Made by a program: the position numbers and the translations under genes. The notes under the pieces are model-generated. The model ran no database searches. It saw nothing but the letters and a program-made list of their open reading frames with translations, and had not been told where the DNA came from. A stretch of 64,000 nucleotides of DNA from Apus apus (Eukaryota > Chordata > Aves > Apodiformes > Apodidae): NCBI RefSeq assembly GCF_020740795.1, contig NC_067304.1:5012056-5076055 (forward strand), given 5' to 3'. Positions 61,801-64,000 of the stretch are shown here, in pieces. The first letter of the stretch is position 1. The number at the start of each line of letters is the position of its first letter.

Positions 61801-64000
61801 GGAGCAGGTTGGACCCTCTGCCCTGCAGCCCTGAGCAACGTCCCAGGTTGCTCTGGAGAGCCATGAGGTGGCAAGACCTTTCGGGTGGAGGCAGATCAGA
61901 GCTGACTTGCAGGGGAGGAGGCAGCAGCCTGACCCGTGCAGCCCCGTGCCCGGCTTCCTCGTCCATCGGGGGGGCACACTCATCTCTGTCTCTGCAGAAG
62001 GTCCTCAGGTGTCCCAAGGGGACCCCAACTTTTGGAACAGGCACATCTGGGGACACCACATCCTTTAAACAAATGATAAATGCAGCGGGGGCAGCAGCAC
62101 TGGAAGCAACAAGGGAAGTTTTCTCAGCATCGTTTACAAACTGCTGGGAGCAGTGGGGAGCTGGCAGGAGGAGGGTGACCCCGGCAGGGAAACCGCGGCT
62201 GCCTTGCAGCTTCTGCTGCTAAAGCAGAGTCAGCTTCCAGACAAGTTACAGAATTTGTTCTTCTAGACTGTACTTGCTCAGGAAACTCCTCTTCCTTGCT
62301 CTGATGACCACTCACTGGCTGGTGAACCCCTGCCCCACAGCCAGCCCGGGAGCAGTGCAGCAGCACTGGGCAGCACTGGGCAGCATGCTGGGACTCTGGG
62401 CTTGTGTGTTTTACAGGGCACAGTTGTCAAGGTTGCTGTCAGAATCTCATCACAGCTTGTCTGCTCTGAGAGTTGTCATGAATAAATTGTACCAAGCCCT
62501 GCTTGCTCTGCAGCACCTGTAGGAGTTAATGATTAACCTCCAGCCAGGGCAGTGCTCTCGGAGCAAGTCAGACACTTTATCACCCTGCATAAACCCTCGT
62601 GCAAGGATTAGTGGGGACCCTTTCTGCCTCTTGCTGGACTCCAGAGTTAAAAGGCCAGGCCAGCAGCTCAGCAAGGCTGGCAGGGGCAGAGCCAGAGCAC
62701 AGGTGTTAAGAGCAGGAACAAGGAACCTTGGATCTAGTTTGGTTTTAGGACACCAGATAAATTTGCATCTCTGGCAGGTGAACCCAAACCAGGAAAACCC
62801 TGGCTGTTTGAACACAGCAGGAGTCAGCAGTAAAAGGCCTGAGTGTGTGTGGGGAAGCTCATCTCTGCTGCCTGGCTCTTCCTTCCCTGCAGGTCCTTTC
62901 TCCCCAGCAAAGCTCTGCAGACACGGGGCCGTGACAAGGTCTGGGGCTCAGCTGCCTCTGCTCTTTCAAAATTCCATTGGAAGCGAAGAACAGGGAGAAA
63001 AGGCAATGGAGAGAAACACAGAGTATATTGTGTTAAATCCTGCACTGGGCTGTCCTGGGCATGGACAGGGGCCACTCCAGGTGCTGATCTGAGCAGAACT
63101 CAGGTTGACCTGAGGACATCCCCTACACAGTCACCTCTTAACATGATGGAACAGCTCTGTACCTCAGCTAACCCTTGGCTGGGGGGAGTTAGGAGGACAC
63201 CAGTTTTCAGGGAATGTTGCTCCTGTGCTTGAGAGTCTGCCCCACTGTTTTTTCATTAATAACTGTGAACAACCGGGGTTGGTTTCTTCTGGAGGCTGTG
63301 GCCCTGTACAGCTGATGTTCTTTGATACCTCCAAAATTTAACAAACCACTTCTCCTGAATTTGATCTTTGTAATGAAAGGTGTGAGCAAGAATGTTTTTA
63401 ACTGGGATAGTAGGTCTTGACAGGCTCATGTAGACATGGAAATGATATGTCTGAGCCAGGATGGGACTGATAGTTAAGAAGGAGACAAATACTCCATGCA
63501 AAATGCAAAGCTGAGTGTTTTCTTTAGGTTTTTCCTAACACCCTGCACTGTGTAAACACAGTCTGTATAATCTGCATCAAGGCACTGAGGGCACATTTAC
63601 CAACTATTCACGTTGCTTCCAAAATATTATGGTCTTCTTCATGGTTGTTTTTTTTTGACTCGGATCTGCTGTGGTTTTGCCTTCTGGGCAAAAATCAAGC
63701 AAATTATGCCCAGAATTAAGCAGTATGAAGTCTGCTGGAAACTCAGCTAGAATTTGGATAAACCTGGAGACAGATTTTGTTTCTTTTCTTGCTTTTCTCC
63801 CATCCATCTCCCAGGCACCCCCAGGTGCCATTAATAAGTATTAACAAGCAGTAATGGGTGGGAGCACCCTTGCCCTTGTCTCTCAGGGAGCAGAGCAGCA
63901 TCCCTGCAGCTCCTGGCATCAGCTGGGGGCTGGAGGAGCCCAGCTGGGACAGCTGGTACCTCACCTGGCCACCCACCAGCTTTTTCCCCATATAAAAGAA
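61801..64000. other. Right flank, no gene recognised
   Basis: No coding exon, RNA gene or repeat family that I can support. Confidence 0.5.

Noticed and set aside
63940-63991. Minus-strand MGKKLVGGQ followed by GTGAG, a possible first coding exon
   Set aside because: Too short, no family match, and the upstream part lies outside the window.

Overview
The window reads as bird genomic DNA: gene-dense, with short introns and CR1 LINE 3' ends that finish in the CTATGA-type tail. The proteins match avian versions, most clearly a 177-residue IL-10 and a four-V-domain polymeric Ig receptor. In mammals these genes are neighbours in the order MAPKAPK2 - IL10 - IL19/20/24 - FCMR - PIGR - FCAMR. In chicken I recall this block on a microchromosome, but the species cannot be fixed from sequence alone.

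Layout. 1-5.6 kb, + strand: the last nine coding exons and 3' UTR of MAPKAPK2; the N-terminal coding part lies left of the window. 5.6-15.7 kb: no gene seen, one small CR1 relic. 15.7-20.5 kb, - strand: complete IL10 (five exons, AU-rich 3' UTR, TATA box). 20.5-32.7 kb: no gene seen, CR1 relics and T/G-rich simple repeats. 32.7-35.8 kb, + strand: a complete five-exon IL-10-family cytokine of IL19/IL20 type, with a CR1 in intron 1. 35.8-37.7 kb: a short interval with a CpG-rich patch. 37.7-44.5 kb, - strand: PIGR (ten coding exons, 669 residues). 44.5-50.9 kb: no gene seen. 50.96-57.4 kb, - strand: a PIGR paralogue with three V domains, a stalk and a membrane segment, whose first domain looks most like FCAMR. 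57.4-64 kb: no gene recognised, GC-rich minisatellites.

How the genes fit together. MK2 is the p38-activated kinase that stabilises AU-rich cytokine mRNAs; IL10 next door carries AU-rich motifs in its likely 3' UTR. IL10 and the IL19-like gene are diverging copies with the same phase-0, five-exon plan. PIGR and the FCAMR-like gene are tandem copies with the same phase-1 domain exons. Both keep the N[RK]HxRKYWCR segment in the first V domain, the region used for polymeric IgM/IgA in this family. The window is thus an immune-regulatory and mucosal antibody-transport cluster.

Compared with mammals, one IL19/20/24-type gene takes the place of three, no FCMR gene is visible between the cytokine and PIGR, and the FCAMR-position gene has three V domains, not one. 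Exon boundaries were read by eye from splice signals and reading-frame phase; all complete genes close in frame. The C-terminal exons of the FCAMR-like gene are tentative.
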